From positions 1-64,000 of the forward strand of contig JZRA01000026.1 of NCBI GenBank assembly GCA_001567485.1: 64,000 nucleotides of DNA, written 5' to 3'. This DNA comes from Chloroflexi bacterium OLB13. GTDB taxonomy: Bacteria; Chloroflexota; Anaerolineae; Aggregatilineales; Phototrophicaceae. The notes beneath the pieces were generated by a model that had not been told where the DNA came from, made no database searches, and was given only the letters and a program-made list of their open reading frames with translations. Of the stretch, positions 19,120 to 29,232 are shown in pieces (positions within the stretch are counted from its first letter, which is position 1; the number at the start of each line of letters is the position of its first letter). The translations under genes were made by a program, and so were the position numbers.

Positions 19120-21621
19120 CTAGTTTGGCAGCGCGGCTGCATCCGCGCGGGTTGTGCGGTAAATGCGCGTATCGCCCGATTCGCAGACGATGGGCAGCGC
19201 CTCGCGGAACTTCAAATCGCCGTCGGCGCCGTAGCGCGAGCGCTCGGCGCTTCCGTACACGATGTAGTCGATACCGTAGCGGTCGATGATCGGCTGAACA
19301 ACAAACAGGTCGAAGTCGGTGTACAACTGCTGAATGTCGGCCGACCGGGTGCCGACAGCGGCGTCATAGCCCCGGCCGCGCCACTGCCGTTGATGCCCCT
19401 GCCACCCGATCACGGTGGGCAGGCCGGTGATGCCGGCAAGCCGCCCGGACGCGATGCCGCCGGCGAAGTAGTCATAGCTGCCGTGGAACGTAGCTTCGAC
19501 CGCCACCACGTCGTCCTGCCCTTCGATCAGATTGCGCAGGCACATCAAGGCTGCATAATCATGCGGGTTGGTCAAACTCGGTGCGCCGTCGAGCGTCAGC
19601 GGGCCGGGGACTTCGCTGAGGCTGCGCCCGGTCTCGATGAACATGCGGTCGGTCGTGGCCCTTAACGGATAGAACGTGCCGAGGCCGTACAGCACCACCG
19701 GCAGCGCCGCCAGCCCGAAACGCGCCGCCGAAGGCAGCCGCTTCTCACCCCCGCCAGCCACGACCGTCCATACGCCGTACGCGGTCGCTGCGCCCAGCAG
19801 CGCCCACGCCTGATAGTAGAACTTGAACACCGTGTTCATGCGGCTTCCGAAGCCGTCGCGCAGGTAGACATAATCCGGCACGAGCACGAGCAGCAGCGCG
19901 CCGCCGATCATCAACAGCGCGTAGCCGGTCGGCAGCGTGAAGGGCAGCACGCCGTTTGCGTCCGGACGGCCGAACAACCGCGCCGCTATCACGAACACGC
20001 CGGCCAGCAGCAGCACGGTCGTCAGCAGGTAGGAGATACGCTTGGCGAACATCGCGCCCCATGCCTCGCCGCCGGCCTGAGTCAGATAACTCTGCTGCGG
20101 CCCCAGCCACGCCGGATTGACCGCCGCCAGCAGGGTCAGCAGCGCCATGACGCCGAGGATCGCGAGGAAGATCACGGCCGTGGTGATGCCCGCCGCCCGC
20201 CAGTTCAGCGCCCGTCCGCCGCGCCAGCCTTCGACCGCGAGGTACAGGATCGTCAGCGGGAACAGCGCGCCGAACGTCAGCAGAAGCTGCTGCGTCGCGG
20301 TGGGATGGATGAAGTTGGGCAGCGCGCCGCCTAACTGCGAACCGAAGCTAACCAAGAACGGCAGATAGAACACGAGCATCGTGCCGACGGTCAGCCCGCC
20401 AAACGCGATCAGCGCCATCCCGTCGTTGATTTTGAACCGGCCCTTTCGTTCGGCGTACAGCCGCAGCGCCTCCGCCCCGACGAGCAGGCCGATATAGATG
20501 GGCGTATCCCACGTGTTCAAGAAGATCAGGCCGCCGACTGTGATGCCGGCGAATACCGCCATCGCCGTCCCCGCCGGATTTTTGTTGAGCGCGAGGCTGA
20601 GGCCAATGCCCATCGCCAGCAGCGCGAACGGCAGCGCCATGACGTGCGGGTGGTTGTCCGCCAGCACGTAGCTGAACATCGGAAACTCGTTGATGACCTC
20701 TTCGCTCTCGCTGGGCATACCGGGCAGGTTGCGGTCGTGCAGCACCCGTGCGCTCCTGAACCACCACCAGTAGTCCCAAGCCGGCGCAGTTTGCGCGAGC
20801 GGCTCCTGACGGTCACGCACGTCCCAGAACCTCAGATACGCCGCGCTGGCTGTCCTGTCCATATACGGCATGTCAACCAGCGGCATCTCGTAGTTGCCCA
20901 TCACCGCCACGGCGAACAGCCCCACCAAGCCGATCCCGATGCCGGCGGCCTGCGACCCGCGCACGCGCACGAGGTTGTATACCACGCCGAAGGCCGTCAC
21001 ACCGGTGAGCGCGAACAGCATCGCCGTCCACAGGTTGTAGCCGACGCCGGCCACCACGCCCGACAGCTTGGTGAACATGCCGGCGATCACATAGCCGAAG
21101 TAGTAGTAGCTGATCGCATAGCCGGACAGCCACGGATCCTGCGGCGGGAACGTCTCGCCGCGCACGATCGAGGCGAGGAACGCCAGATCCATCGGCTTTT
21201 CGGTGGTGACGACGTTGTTCTGATGTGCGCGGACGACGGCCCACAGCGCGAACAGCACGACGAACAGGATTTCGACGGCGATCACCGCCCAGCGGTTGCG
21301 CTGCCACCACGACCGCAGCGTGTCCGGCCTGCCGCTGAGATCCGGCACGCGTTTGAGCGCGAGAATGCCAGCGCCCAACACGATCAACCCGGACAGCACC
21401 ATCGCGCCCGGCTCGTTGCGCAAAAAGCCGAGGCTGGTCAGCAGCCAAAAGACCGCGCCGGTCGTCAGCAGGCCAAGCGGACGCGCCAGCAGCCAGCCGC
21501 GATCAGGCAGCGCGCCGAGGAACCGCCACGCCAGCGGCAGCGCCACCGCGCCAGCAGCGGTCGCGATCAGCCACCAGCTCGCGACGATCCAGCCCTCACG
21601 GGCGAGCCATTCCCCTATCAC
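19120..21621 (-). CDS. DUF2298 multi-pass membrane protein
   Basis: 833 residues of the DUF2298 (Chlor_Arch_YYY) family, known mainly from Chloroflexota and archaea and of unproven function, generally regarded as GT-C-like. Diagnostic stretches: TTEKPMDLAFL, FPPQDPWLSGYAISYYYFGYV, ADNHPHVMALP, NTWDTPIYIGL, RMNTVFKFYYQAWAL and TGLPTVIGWQGHQRQWRG. The acidic and aromatic residues in these loops are shared with the C-terminal half of the larger neighbour, so the two are paralogues. Helices dominate residues 10-650; the last 170 residues are extracytoplasmic. Probably acts on polyprenyl-linked sugars at the membrane surface. Confidence 0.85.
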   Translation of the reverse strand: MIGEWLAREGWIVASWWLIATAAGAVALPLAWRFLGALPDRGWLLARPLGLLTTGAVFWLLTSLGFLRNEPGAMVLSGLIVLGAGILALKRVPDLSGRPDTLRSWWQRNRWAVIAVEILFVVLFALWAVVRAHQNNVVTTEKPMDLAFLASIVRGETFPPQDPWLSGYAISYYYFGYVIAGMFTKLSGVVAGVGYNLWTAMLFALTGVTAFGVVYNLVRVRGSQAAGIGIGLVGLFAVAVMGNYEMPLVDMPYMDRTASAAYLRFWDVRDRQEPLAQTAPAWDYWWWFRSARVLHDRNLPGMPSESEEVINEFPMFSYVLADNHPHVMALPFALLAMGIGLSLALNKNPAGTAMAVFAGITVGGLIFLNTWDTPIYIGLLVGAEALRLYAERKGRFKINDGMALIAFGGLTVGTMLVFYLPFLVSFGSQLGGALPNFIHPTATQQLLLTFGALFPLTILYLAVEGWRGGRALNWRAAGITTAVIFLAILGVMALLTLLAAVNPAWLGPQQSYLTQAGGEAWGAMFAKRISYLLTTVLLLAGVFVIAARLFGRPDANGVLPFTLPTGYALLMIGGALLLVLVPDYVYLRDGFGSRMNTVFKFYYQAWALLGAATAYGVWTVVAGGGEKRLPSAARFGLAALPVVLYGLGTFYPLRATTDRMFIETGRSLSEVPGPLTLDGAPSLTNPHDYAALMCLRNLIEGQDDVVAVEATFHGSYDYFAGGIASGRLAGITGLPTVIGWQGHQRQWRGRGYDAAVGTRSADIQQLYTDFDLFVVQPIIDRYGIDYIVYGSAERSRYGADGDLKFREALPIVCESGDTRIYRTTRADAAALPN

Positions 21622-21682
21622 CGCGCCTCCATCAAAACGGGTTTCTGTGCTGCCGCGTCAATCACGCCTGCGCCGTCCGCCG

Positions 21683-24600
21683 TCATCGCATCGCCACGCT
21701 GACGCGCGGCCCATTCTCTTGTAATACACGGTAGACGAGCGTTTCCCCCTCTACCGTCAGCGCCGGTTCGAGCCAGCCATCGCTCACCATCGCGTCGAAC
21801 TTCGCCAGCCCGCCGCCTTGACCATACACGGCGCGCTCCAACCCGGCCACGATGACATACTCGACGTCGAAATGGCGCAGTATCCGCCATGCGGCGAGCG
21901 CGTCGGTCGTGTTGTAGACGAAGTTGATGTTGGCGACGCGCTGCCACACCAATTCCCCCAACTGCGGCAGGGTGCGCTGCTGGCGCTGGTGGAAGTTCCA
22001 ACCCAGCACGGACGGCAGGCCGGTATGGATGGCGATGCGCCCGCCCCAGTAATACTCCTCCTGCGGGCTGCGGCCTTCGATGATGACCGGCGATCCGGCG
22101 ACGTTGTCTTGCAGCCACGTGATCGCCGCGTAATCGAGCGACATGTCGATCAGCTCCGGCACGCTGCCCTCGAAGTAGTCGGTCTTGGCGGCCATGAACT
22201 GCGCGCCGTCCAGCGTCACGCCGACCTCCGGCGCAAGCCGATAGTGCGACTTGCCCCACGTCGCGAGGAACGGGAACAGCGCCGCGGCGATCAGCAGCAG
22301 GCTGCCGACCGCGGCCCACGGCATAAAGATCGCCCGCCGCCAGTGGGCCGCCGACTGGATCAGCCATGCCGCCCCTGCGCCGGCCGCGACGCTGAACAGC
22401 AGCCACACCTGAATGTAGAACTTGAACACCGTGTTCTGGCGGCCGATGTCGCCATCGAGCACGATCACCTCGACCGCGAGCGTGAGCGCCAGCGCCAGCG
22501 CCGCGATCACCAGCACGAACTGAAGCGCGACGCTTTGCCCCGGCCGGAAGAACAGCACGGCGATCCACGCCACCAGCGGCACGACCACCAGCGCCACCTG
22601 ATAATTCGCCAGCGCGGCCACGGCCGAGCCGAGCAGCAGGCCGAGCGCGATCAAGCCGCCGGCCAACAGCATCAGCGCCCGCCCGCGCAGCGCGCGCACC
22701 TTCGTCGCGCCCATCCAGCGCGCCGTCTCCCACACCAACAGCGAGACGATCACGAACAGGAACAGGCCGTGAATGTCGAAATACGCCCACAGCGGCGTTT
22801 GCGTGCCGTCCCACAGACGGACGCTGTTGTAGGTGCTGGCGTACCACTGCGAGAACGGGCGCGCCGCCAGCCATCCGGCCGCAAGGAATCCGCCGTCGGT
22901 CAGCAGCAGGTCGAGCAGCGACCAGCGCGAAATCCGCCGCCAGCGCAGCCACCACGCATAGCCTAAACCGAGTACGCCGAGCGCCGTGAAGGTCGGCCAA
23001 TCCCACGTATTGACAGCGCGGAACAACCCGACCGCGGCCCCGCCAAGCGCGATCATCAGCCAGCGCCAAACCCGCCGGCGCGGCTCGCGGCCCGCGACCA
23101 ACACCTCATTGAGCACGAAGCCGACCGCGAACAGCATCATCGGCATGGCGATCATGTGCGCGTGCAGGTCGCCATAGACGAACGTGAAGAACGGCATCTC
23201 GGTGATCGCGCCGCCGCCGACCGACTCGGCGATCACGCGCGAGGGCGCCCAGAACCAGCGATCCGTGCCGATCGGCACCCGTTCGCCTTGGAACATCCGG
23301 CCGATGCCCTCGAACACGGCGCGCCACTGCTGATAGGCGATCTCCAGTTCGTAGCGGATGTTCTCGGTCACAGAGGCGTTCTGCGCGCGCTCCAGAATCG
23401 AGATGTACGCGTCGCCTTCCGGTTCGACGCCGGTCTGATCGCGGTGTTCGCGGGTCATAAAGTCGAGCATCGAATACTGGTCGTTGTAACCGCCGAGGCG
23501 CGCCAAGCCGTTGAGCGCCACGCGCGGCGTATCGAGGTTGCCCAGCACGACCGCCATCAGCAGCGCGGCGAGGCCGGCGATATACGGATTGCCGAGCCGT
23601 CGCGGCGTATTGAGCTTGCCGCGCACCTCCGGCGCCGATGGCTGAACCCGCCAGCGGTCGACCAGCGTGAAGGCGAGGCTGAACGCCGCGACGCCGGTCA
23701 TGGCGAACAGCATCGGCAGGATCAGGTTGTAGGCGATGGACGGGATGACGCCGGTCATCAGCGTCGGCACGCCGACCAGCACGTAGCCGACGTAGTAGTA
23801 GTTGATGTAACCGCCGGCGAACCACGGGTCGATGGGCGGGAAGATCGTGCTGCGCAGCACGCCGTTGAAATACGCCATGTCCATCGGCTTTTCGCCGCCG
23901 AAGCCAGTCGTCCACAGATCGGGGTTGGTCAGCCGAACCACCAGCATCGCCGCAAACAACGCCACAAACGCGATCTCGGTGATCGCCAACAGACGCCAGT
24001 TTTCGCGCACGAACGCGCCGAACGCGGCCCGATTGCGCCACGCGACAAGCGCGCTGAACGCGCCCAGCGCCAGCGTGATTATCCACAGGGCGGGCCCGTT
24101 CCACGCCGGAACCTGTGTGCTTGACAGCACCCACGCGATCAAGCCGATCAGGATCATCGCGGCGGTGCGCGCCAAGCCGTAGCCGCGGTCGCTGAGCGCC
24201 GGCATCATGCGGAACAGCGTCGGCCAGATCGCCAGCCCCATCAGCCAGACGACGGCGTACCAGAGGACGACCGTCACGACCGGCTGTGCGTTCACGACGC
24301 TGTCGCGGTCGAAGCGCTCCGACCATGTCCCGCCTGAGGTCTGCTGCGCCCAACGGTCGGGCGTGAGCATCAGCTGGGTCGGCGCTTGGTTGGCGGTTTG
24401 CACGTCCCACACCACCGGCCCGATCAGCGTCGGGTCGCCTTGCGAGCCACCCCCCACGGCTGGCGGGCGCTGCAGCGGCACACTGTTCAGGATGTCCGCC
24501 GTGCGCTGTGGATCGTAGTTCTCGCCGCGCTTGAAGATGAACACGGCCGGATGATCGTAGACGTGGAAGGCTTCCTCGGCCTCGAACTCGTTGAGCCACG

Positions 24601-26933
24601 CGGGGCCGTCGTAGGTCGGCAGGTATTGGTCGCTGATGCGAATCGGGCCGAGTTCGAACGTTTCGTGGAAGACCTCGACGAGATCGTAACCCAGTTCGCC
24701 GCTGAACAGCGCGTCGTAATAGCGGTTGGTCATCGGCCAGCGCAGGGCGATGCGACTCTGCGAATCGTAGCGCCGGTTGGTGCCGATGATGAGGTATTCG
24801 GTGTTGTTCAGCACGCGCAGCATGTGTTCGCGCTTACGGTCGTCGTCCTCGGAGACGATGTCGAGTTCGTAGCCGTTGAGCAGTGTCGCCCATGTGTTGC
24901 GCTTATTACAGTCGTCCGGGCTGAGGATGCCGGGGGCGGGATCGTCGGCCAATGTCATGCCCAGCGGCAGGGTGCATACCTGCGGCGGCACGACTTCGTC
25001 CCACGCGCCTTCCCACGTCATCAACGCGCCGGACGACACGACCGGCCCGCCGGACACGGCCTGCACGTTGAACGCGTAGCGTTCGCCGGCCGTCACTTGC
25101 AGCGGCGGGCTGATCGGGATGGTGTACGGGTCGCCGACGCCGTTGGGGTCATACGGGAAATCGCTGGTCAGCACGGTCTCAACCAGCGGCGCGTCACTGG
25201 TGGCCGGCGTGATCCAGATGCGCAGGGCAGACGGCCCCATGTTCGGATCGCGCGAGCCAAGATGCGGCGCGTAGATCCGGCTGATCGTGCCTGACTGCGC
25301 CGAAACGAACTCGATGCGGTGGCTGAACGATGTCGCGATATGAGTCGCGTTGGTGATCGGCTCGTTCTTGGTGCCGTCGGTGTTGAACAGCGCGATGTTG
25401 ATCCACGGGCTGTCGTCCGGCGCGCCGTCGAGCCGCATGGCGAAATCGCCGGGGAGATTTTCCCACACCCACTGGCCGGCCTGCGTAAACGTCGCTTGAT
25501 GACGGTAGATGTTGATGAACGCGACGCCCCAGAACAGCGTGAACGCCGGCACAATCGCCAGCGTGGAATAGGCGAGCACGCGGCGAACAGCACGGCCGGC
25601 CGGCCGCCAGCGCCGCTGATTGGCCCACAGCGCCGCGCCGATCAGGCCGTATGCCGCCAGCGCCGCCAGCGTCGCGTACAGCGGCATGAAGTAGCGCATG
25701 GTGGTGACGAAATTGCCGCCGATGAAGCCAAAGTAGACGATCACCCACACCACCAGCGGCAGGGCGATCAGCGCCTTGGGCTTACCGCGCACGATGCGCA
25801 CCGTGCACCACACCGTGGCGATCCAGCTTGCCGCGCCGAGCGCGATGCCCATGCCCCACAGGATCATGTTGGACAGCGGGTATAGATACGGCGTGCGGCC
25901 GATCCACTGCCACTGCGGCGGCGATCCGTTGGCCGGGCTGGTCTCGAAGCGCGCTTGGCTGAGGTCGTCGAGCCAGCGCATGTTGGGGATCAAGCCGAAA
26001 AAGCCGGGGCCGACGAACGCATACGGGTTGAAGATGCGGAACACCAGCACCGTGAGGAATCCGGCCAGCACCAGCCCGCCGAACTCATGGACGAAGATGC
26101 GGCGGCGTTCGCCCCCCGTAACATGCACATCGAACGCGGGCAGCATGCGCAGCGCGGTGACGGCCAGAATTGAGGCGACCAGCGGCAGCACATTGAACCG
26201 GCTCGCCAGCGCCGCGCCGAACGCCACGCCGAACAGCGCGTAATTCCACCAGCGGCCTCTGACCTGCACACGCAGCGCAGCGAACAGCGCCAGCGCGACC
26301 CACATCGCCGTCATCGTCTCGGCGGTAGCGAAGTGCGAGGTCTGGATCGGCAGCACGGCGGCGGCATACAGCCACGCGGACAGCACGCCCGTCCAGCGCC
26401 CGCGCAGTTGACAGCCGATGCCGAACGCGATCAGGATCGTCACCGTGTCGTAAATTGAGGACAGGAAGCGCCACACCAGCGGGAAGCCGTCATAGCTAAA
26501 ATACACGTCGTCGCCGGTGATGTCGACCAGCGTGCGCGCGATGATGTTGGCGGTTAGCGGCGGGAACGTGCCGTACACATACAGCCCCGCGCCGATGTTG
26601 TGCGGGTTGTAATTCGAGCAGCGCGCGTCGAAGAACGGGCCAATGCCGTTGCTGTCCGGGTAGTGCTCGCGGCAGTAGGCGTTTTTGCTCGGCCTCGCTG
26701 CCGTCGGTGAAGGTCAGGAAGGTGCGGCCCATCTGCCCGCCGACGTAGCCGGTGAAGAAGCGCTCGTCGGGGTGGAACTGCACGTAGTCGTCCCAGTTGC
26801 GGCCGACCGAGCGCAGCAGATAGCCAGCGATCACGGCGGCCAGCACCAACACGAGGGCGATGACGTTTTGCGCGGTGGCCCAGCGGCGCACATGGCCCAT
26901 GAGCGATCCAGCACGGCCTTGATCGGTCGGCAT
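21683..26933 (-). CDS. Giant GT39-like / DUF2298 fusion membrane protein, one frameshift
   Basis: About 1749 residues. The N-terminal 400 residues are a GT39/PMT-like domain: NWDDYVQFHPDERFF supplies the acidic loop and RFNVLPLVASI follows in a later helix. A beta-rich extracytoplasmic insert of about 400 residues follows, then a full DUF2298 domain (GGEKPMDMAYFNGVLR, DPWFAGGYINYYYVGYV, RQNTVFKFYIQVWLL, HTGLPSVLGWNFHQRQ). One extra A in the A5 run near 26685 breaks the frame; removing it gives EAEQNAYCREHYPDSNG. ATG at 26933 has AGGA ten bases upstream. Likely a two-module membrane sugar transferase; the fused order is typical of Chloroflexota. Confidence 0.82.
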
Positions 26934-26998
26934 CGAGGTAGTCCTAGACGGATTCATCGGCTGTTATACACGGCTCCCGGCGATCTTTCTCACTCGAT

Positions 26999-28894
26999 TC
27001 ACTCGACCAGTGTTTCCCACTCGACCATCGCTTCGTGCAGATCGGCCTCGGCCTGTGTGTAAGCCGCGCCCAAATCCGCCACACGGCCGGCGTCACCGGC
27101 GCTGCTGGCCTGCTCGATCTCACCGTGCAGCGTGTCGATACGGCCTTCGAGATCAGCGATGCGCGCCTCGACCGCCTCGATGCGCCGCTGAAGCTGAAAC
27201 GGGTTGAGGCCGTGCTTGCGGGCGGAGGTCTGCGCGGCGGCTTTGGCCTTTTCAACCGGCCGCGCGGCCTGCGCGAGTTCGGCGGCGCGGGCCGCCTGTG
27301 CCTCTCGCCAACCGCGAAACTCCCGGTAGCTGCCTTCAAACACGGTCATCTCGCCACGGCGCACCGACCAGATTTGCGTCGCCAGCGCGTCGACCAGATA
27401 GCGGTCGTGGGTGACGAGGATGATCGTGCCGGAGAAGTCGGCCAGCACGGTTTGCAGCACCTCTTGGCTGTCGACGTCGAGGTGGTTGGTCGGCTCGTCC
27501 AGCAGCAGCAGGTTCGCGCCGGTCAGCGCCAGCTTGGCGAACGCCAGACGGCCGCGCTCGCCGCCGCTGAGCGTGTCGACGGTGCGGAACACGTCGTCAC
27601 CGGTGAACAGGTAGCGGGCGAGGTAGTCGCGTGCCTCGCTGACCTGCATCGGCTTGACCTGATAGATCTCGTCGATCAACGTCTTGCGCGGGTCGAGGCC
27701 CTCGTGCGCCTGCGCGAAGTAGCCGAGCTGTACGCTGGCCCCCAAGCGCGTCGAGCCGGCCAGCGGCGCGATCTGCTCGGTGATCGTCTTGAGGAAGGTC
27801 GATTTGCCCGCGCCGTTGGGGCCGATCAGGCCGACCGTTTCGCCGCGATACAGCGTGATGTCCGGCACCTCGAACAGCGGGCCGGTATCGTCATAACCGA
27901 CCGCTAGCCCCTCGGTCATCAGCACCTTGTCGCCGCTGCGCAGGGCCGCTTGCAGATGCAGGCCCATCTCGCGCCGTTTGCCGCGCGGACGTTCGAGGAT
28001 ACGGCCGCCGCGCATCATCGTGTCGAGGCGGCGCTGGCGGCCCTTCGCCTGCCGTGTGTTCTGGCCGGCGATATTGCGCCTGATGTAGTCGAGTTCCTTG
28101 GCGAGAAATTCCTGCTGCGCCTCGTACTCTTTGAGCCGGCGCTCGTAGCGTTCCTGCCGCTGCATGAGGTAATGCGAGTAGTTGCCACGATAGGTCTCGA
28201 CGACGCCGAACTCCATCTCCCACACCGTCGCGGCGAAGGCGTCCATGAAGTAGCGGTCGTGGCTGACGGCCAGCACCGCGCCGGGGAAGCTTTTCAGGAA
28301 GTCTTCGAGCCATTCGATCGCCTCGATATCGAGGTGGTTGGTCGGCTCGTCGAGGATCAGCAGGTCGGGTTCTTCGAGCAGCAGACGGGCGAGCAGAGCG
28401 CGCGTCATTTGGCCGCCGGACAGCTGACTCAGGCGCAGCGTGTCCTGCTCCGGCCGGAACCCCAGCCCTTGCAGTACCAAGCGGATGCGCTGTTCGTAGG
28501 TGTAGCCGCCGGCGTGCTCGAACTGGTCTTGCAGCACGCCGTAACGTCCCATCGCGGCCGGATCTGTTTCCAGCTTGCCGGCGAGATCGTGGAGTTCAGC
28601 CTCCATCTCGCGCAGGCGCTGGAACGCGGTGAGCTGTTCTTCGTACAGCGTGTGCTCGCCGAGCAGTTCGGGCCGCTGCGGTAGAAAGCCGACCTGAGCG
28701 CCGCGCGCGATATGCACCGTGCCTTCGCTGGGAATATCGCGGCCGACGAGGATATTGAGCAGAGTCGTCTTGCCTGCGCCGTTGGGGCCGACCAGCGCGA
28801 CGCGTCCCTTTTGTGGGATTTCGACGCTGACGTCCCAGAAGATGTCATCCGGCCCGTAGGCTTTGGAGAGATTGTGCGTGGTCAGAATGGACAT
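26999..28894 (-). CDS. ABC-F family ATPase
   Basis: 631 residues without membrane helices: two ABC domains in one chain, the hallmark of ABC-F proteins that act on the ribosome (translation factors or antibiotic-resistance proteins). First domain: GPNGAGKTT (36-44), LSGGQMTRALLARLL, LLILDEPTNHLD. A basic helical linker (QRQERYERRLKEYEAQQEF) is the P-site tRNA-interacting region. Second domain: LIGPNGAGKSTF, LSGGERGRLAFAKL, LLLLDEPTNHLD. A C-terminal coiled coil (RRIEAVEARIADLEGRIDTL) completes the Uup/EttA-like layout. Start MSILTTHNLSKAYG fits family length. Subfamily not assigned; its place ahead of the glycosyltransferase giants may be fortuitous. Confidence 0.9.
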   Translation of the reverse strand: MSILTTHNLSKAYGPDDIFWDVSVEIPQKGRVALVGPNGAGKTTLLNILVGRDIPSEGTVHIARGAQVGFLPQRPELLGEHTLYEEQLTAFQRLREMEAELHDLAGKLETDPAAMGRYGVLQDQFEHAGGYTYEQRIRLVLQGLGFRPEQDTLRLSQLSGGQMTRALLARLLLEEPDLLILDEPTNHLDIEAIEWLEDFLKSFPGAVLAVSHDRYFMDAFAATVWEMEFGVVETYRGNYSHYLMQRQERYERRLKEYEAQQEFLAKELDYIRRNIAGQNTRQAKGRQRRLDTMMRGGRILERPRGKRREMGLHLQAALRSGDKVLMTEGLAVGYDDTGPLFEVPDITLYRGETVGLIGPNGAGKSTFLKTITEQIAPLAGSTRLGASVQLGYFAQAHEGLDPRKTLIDEIYQVKPMQVSEARDYLARYLFTGDDVFRTVDTLSGGERGRLAFAKLALTGANLLLLDEPTNHLDVDSQEVLQTVLADFSGTIILVTHDRYLVDALATQIWSVRRGEMTVFEGSYREFRGWREAQAARAAELAQAARPVEKAKAAAQTSARKHGLNPFQLQRRIEAVEARIADLEGRIDTLHGEIEQASSAGDAGRVADLGAAYTQAEADLHEAMVEWETLVE

Positions 28895-29232
28895 GACGAG
28901 TCGAGTAACCGTTGACGTGCCGCGCGCCATTATACAACGGGGATCGCATACGCTTAGTGCAGGTTCGTGATGGGCGACGGACGATTTGAACCACAGAGGA
29001 CGCCGAGCGCACAAGACGCACGTTCTGTTCGTCATCCAGCATCCGGCCCCACCACGCGCTTTGGCCGACCCTTGATCCCTGATCGTGAAGTTCTGATCTC
29101 CAGCCTTTGACATGTGTTAAACTCGCGTGTTCATGCACGGATTTTCGGGCGCATGCCGGTGCTTAGCGCGGTAATTGCCCTATCTATCCGCCGAACTTCT
29201 GCGGGTATAAGACGACGCGATGAGGTGCTGAG
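28895..29232. other. Divergent gap between ABC-F and Mrp operons
   Basis: 338 bases without a gene. Contains the leftward promoter -10 for the ABC-F gene and an inverted copy of the TGTGGTTCAA repeat (28983-29015, read on the minus strand as CGTCCTCTGTGGTTCAAATC). A TTGACA at 29107-29112 could serve the Mrp operon, but no matching -10 at the right distance is convincing. Confidence 0.5.
28929..28934 (-). promoter_or_regulatory. Consensus -10 box for the ABC-F gene
   Basis: TATAAT on the minus strand, 35 bases before the ATG, followed by GGCGCGCGG. No clear -35 is visible at 17 bases. The box plus downstream GC-rich segment resembles those before the MurA-like and phosphoribosyltransferase genes. 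Confidence 0.5.

Noticed and set aside
21618..24599. Two long alternative-frame reading frames within the GT39-DUF2298 gene
   Set aside because: They read as low-complexity Arg/Ala sequence in the third frame of a gene with clear membrane helices and DUF2298 motifs.
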